In this document: positions 6,409-6,860 of the stretch, one piece after another
How positions within the stretch are numbered: the first letter of the stretch is position 1
Layout of the letters: each line of letters starts with the position of its first letter
Source of the DNA: Ferrithrix thermotolerans DSM 19514
Lineage (GTDB): Bacteria; Actinomycetota; Acidimicrobiia; Acidimicrobiales; Ilumatobacteraceae
Assembly: GCA_945878705.1 (NCBI GenBank)
Contig: CAMCUE010000061.1
Location: forward strand, 1 to 6,860
Length of the DNA: 6,860 bases
Reading direction: 5' to 3'
The notes under the pieces: generated by a model
The model's database searches: none
What the model saw: the letters and a program-made list of their open reading frames with translations, nothing else
What the model was told of the DNA's origin: nothing
Made by a program: the position numbers and the translations under genes

Positions 6409-6860
6409 TCCGCCAACTCATGGAGAAGTTCGTTTGGTGTAATTGGTGTATTGCCAACGCGACCGACTTGAATTGCCGCCGCCAATGAACCAAGCAACCC
6501 TGACTCCCACATGTTTGCCCCAACACTCATAGCCAGCGAGGTTGCAACGAGCATGCAGTCTCCCGCACCTGCGACATCTTGCGGGGCCGAATTGAGCGCG
6601 GGTATTTGGTCGGTCTCCCAGTCTTTGCCCCAGCGTCCATGCAAAAGTACGCCTTGTTCTCCAAGTTTCAAGGTGACGCTCTTTGCCTCTGCGCTTAAAC
6701 AAACCAACTGTGCGATCACAACCAAACCGTCTTCGGTGTTGCGTAAAGCCAGTCTCGCTTCGCGTTCTGTCGGGGTGATCAGATCGGCGTTTTTAAATCT
6801 TGAGATATCGCCGATCTGTGAAGACGACTGGCTATCGGCGACAATTCGCATCTTATTTTT
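6405..6860 (-). CDS. PfkB-family sugar kinase, C-terminal part (HldE kinase-domain-like)
   Basis: The frame is open to the right edge, and ATG 6851 falls inside the conserved fold, so the true start lies outside the window; the visible part is about 150 residues of an expected 300 or so. Counting from that ATG, ADLITPTEREARLAL (22 to 36) matches the PfkB 'lTPNxxEa' region, VTLKLGEQGVLLH (59 to 71) the next strand pair, and DVAGAGDCMLVATSLAM (92 to 108) the ATP-site signature with GAGD and catalytic base Asp98. The ending AAIQVGRVGNTPITPNELLHEL closely resembles the kinase domain of HldE (heptose-7-phosphate kinase). The enzyme would phosphorylate a sugar or sugar phosphate, feeding the nucleotidyltransferase encoded immediately after it. 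HldE fuses these two functions in one chain; here they are separate proteins. The N-terminal substrate-binding half is not visible, so the sugar is inferred. Confidence 0.83.
   Translation of the reverse strand, partial: KNKMRIVADSQSSSQIGDISRFKNADLITPTEREARLALRNTEDGLVVIAQLVCLSAEAKSVTLKLGEQGVLLHGRWGKDWETDQIPALNSAPQDVAGAGDCMLVATSLAMSVGANMWESGLLGSLAAAIQVGRVGNTPITPNELLHELAE

Noticed and set aside
6849..6851. ATG 6851 as true start of the kinase
   Set aside because: The PfkB fold would lose its entire N-terminal half; the frame continues to the right edge.
1..6860. CRISPR array, insertion sequence, integrase or riboswitch
   Set aside because: No regularly spaced repeats, transposase or recombinase motifs, or recognisable aptamer were found on either strand; no gene-free stretch exceeds 300 bases.

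Overview
This is a bacterial accessory region of moderate, slightly AT-rich composition. TTG and GTG start codons appear next to ATG, the genes are tightly packed with overlapping starts and stops, and the one tRNA gene does not encode its 3' CCA. A streamlined aquatic bacterium, for example a low-GC freshwater actinobacterium, would fit, but the window alone does not fix the phylum.

From right to left on the minus strand runs a five-gene transcription unit: the C-terminal half of a PfkB sugar kinase (cut by the window edge), a sugar-1-phosphate nucleotidyltransferase, and three tandem, divergent members of the TIGR04372 family of putative glycosyltransferases. The genes are linked by a GTGA overlap, an 11-bp overlap, an ATGA overlap and a 6-bp gap, so co-translation is likely. 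Kinase plus nucleotidyltransferase should make an activated sugar (a heptose is the best guess). The three glycosyltransferases would then build a surface polysaccharide or glycan.

The unit ends at 1777 without a clear terminator. It is followed 62 bp later, on the same strand, by a complete tRNA-Trp(CCA) gene. Fifty base pairs further on comes a P-loop, sulfotransferase-like gene whose start codon is unclear. That gene ends next to a hairpin with a T-rich tail (minus-strand terminator). On the far left, a TetR-family regulator, truncated by the window edge, is transcribed convergently on the plus strand.

The most notable observation is a perfect 13-bp direct repeat. One copy is the 3' end of the tRNA-Trp gene plus four flanking bases. 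The other lies directly beyond the stop codon of the sulfotransferase-like gene. The two copies bracket that single gene exactly, as expected of a small element inserted at a tRNA 3' end, although no integrase is present in the window and chance is not excluded.
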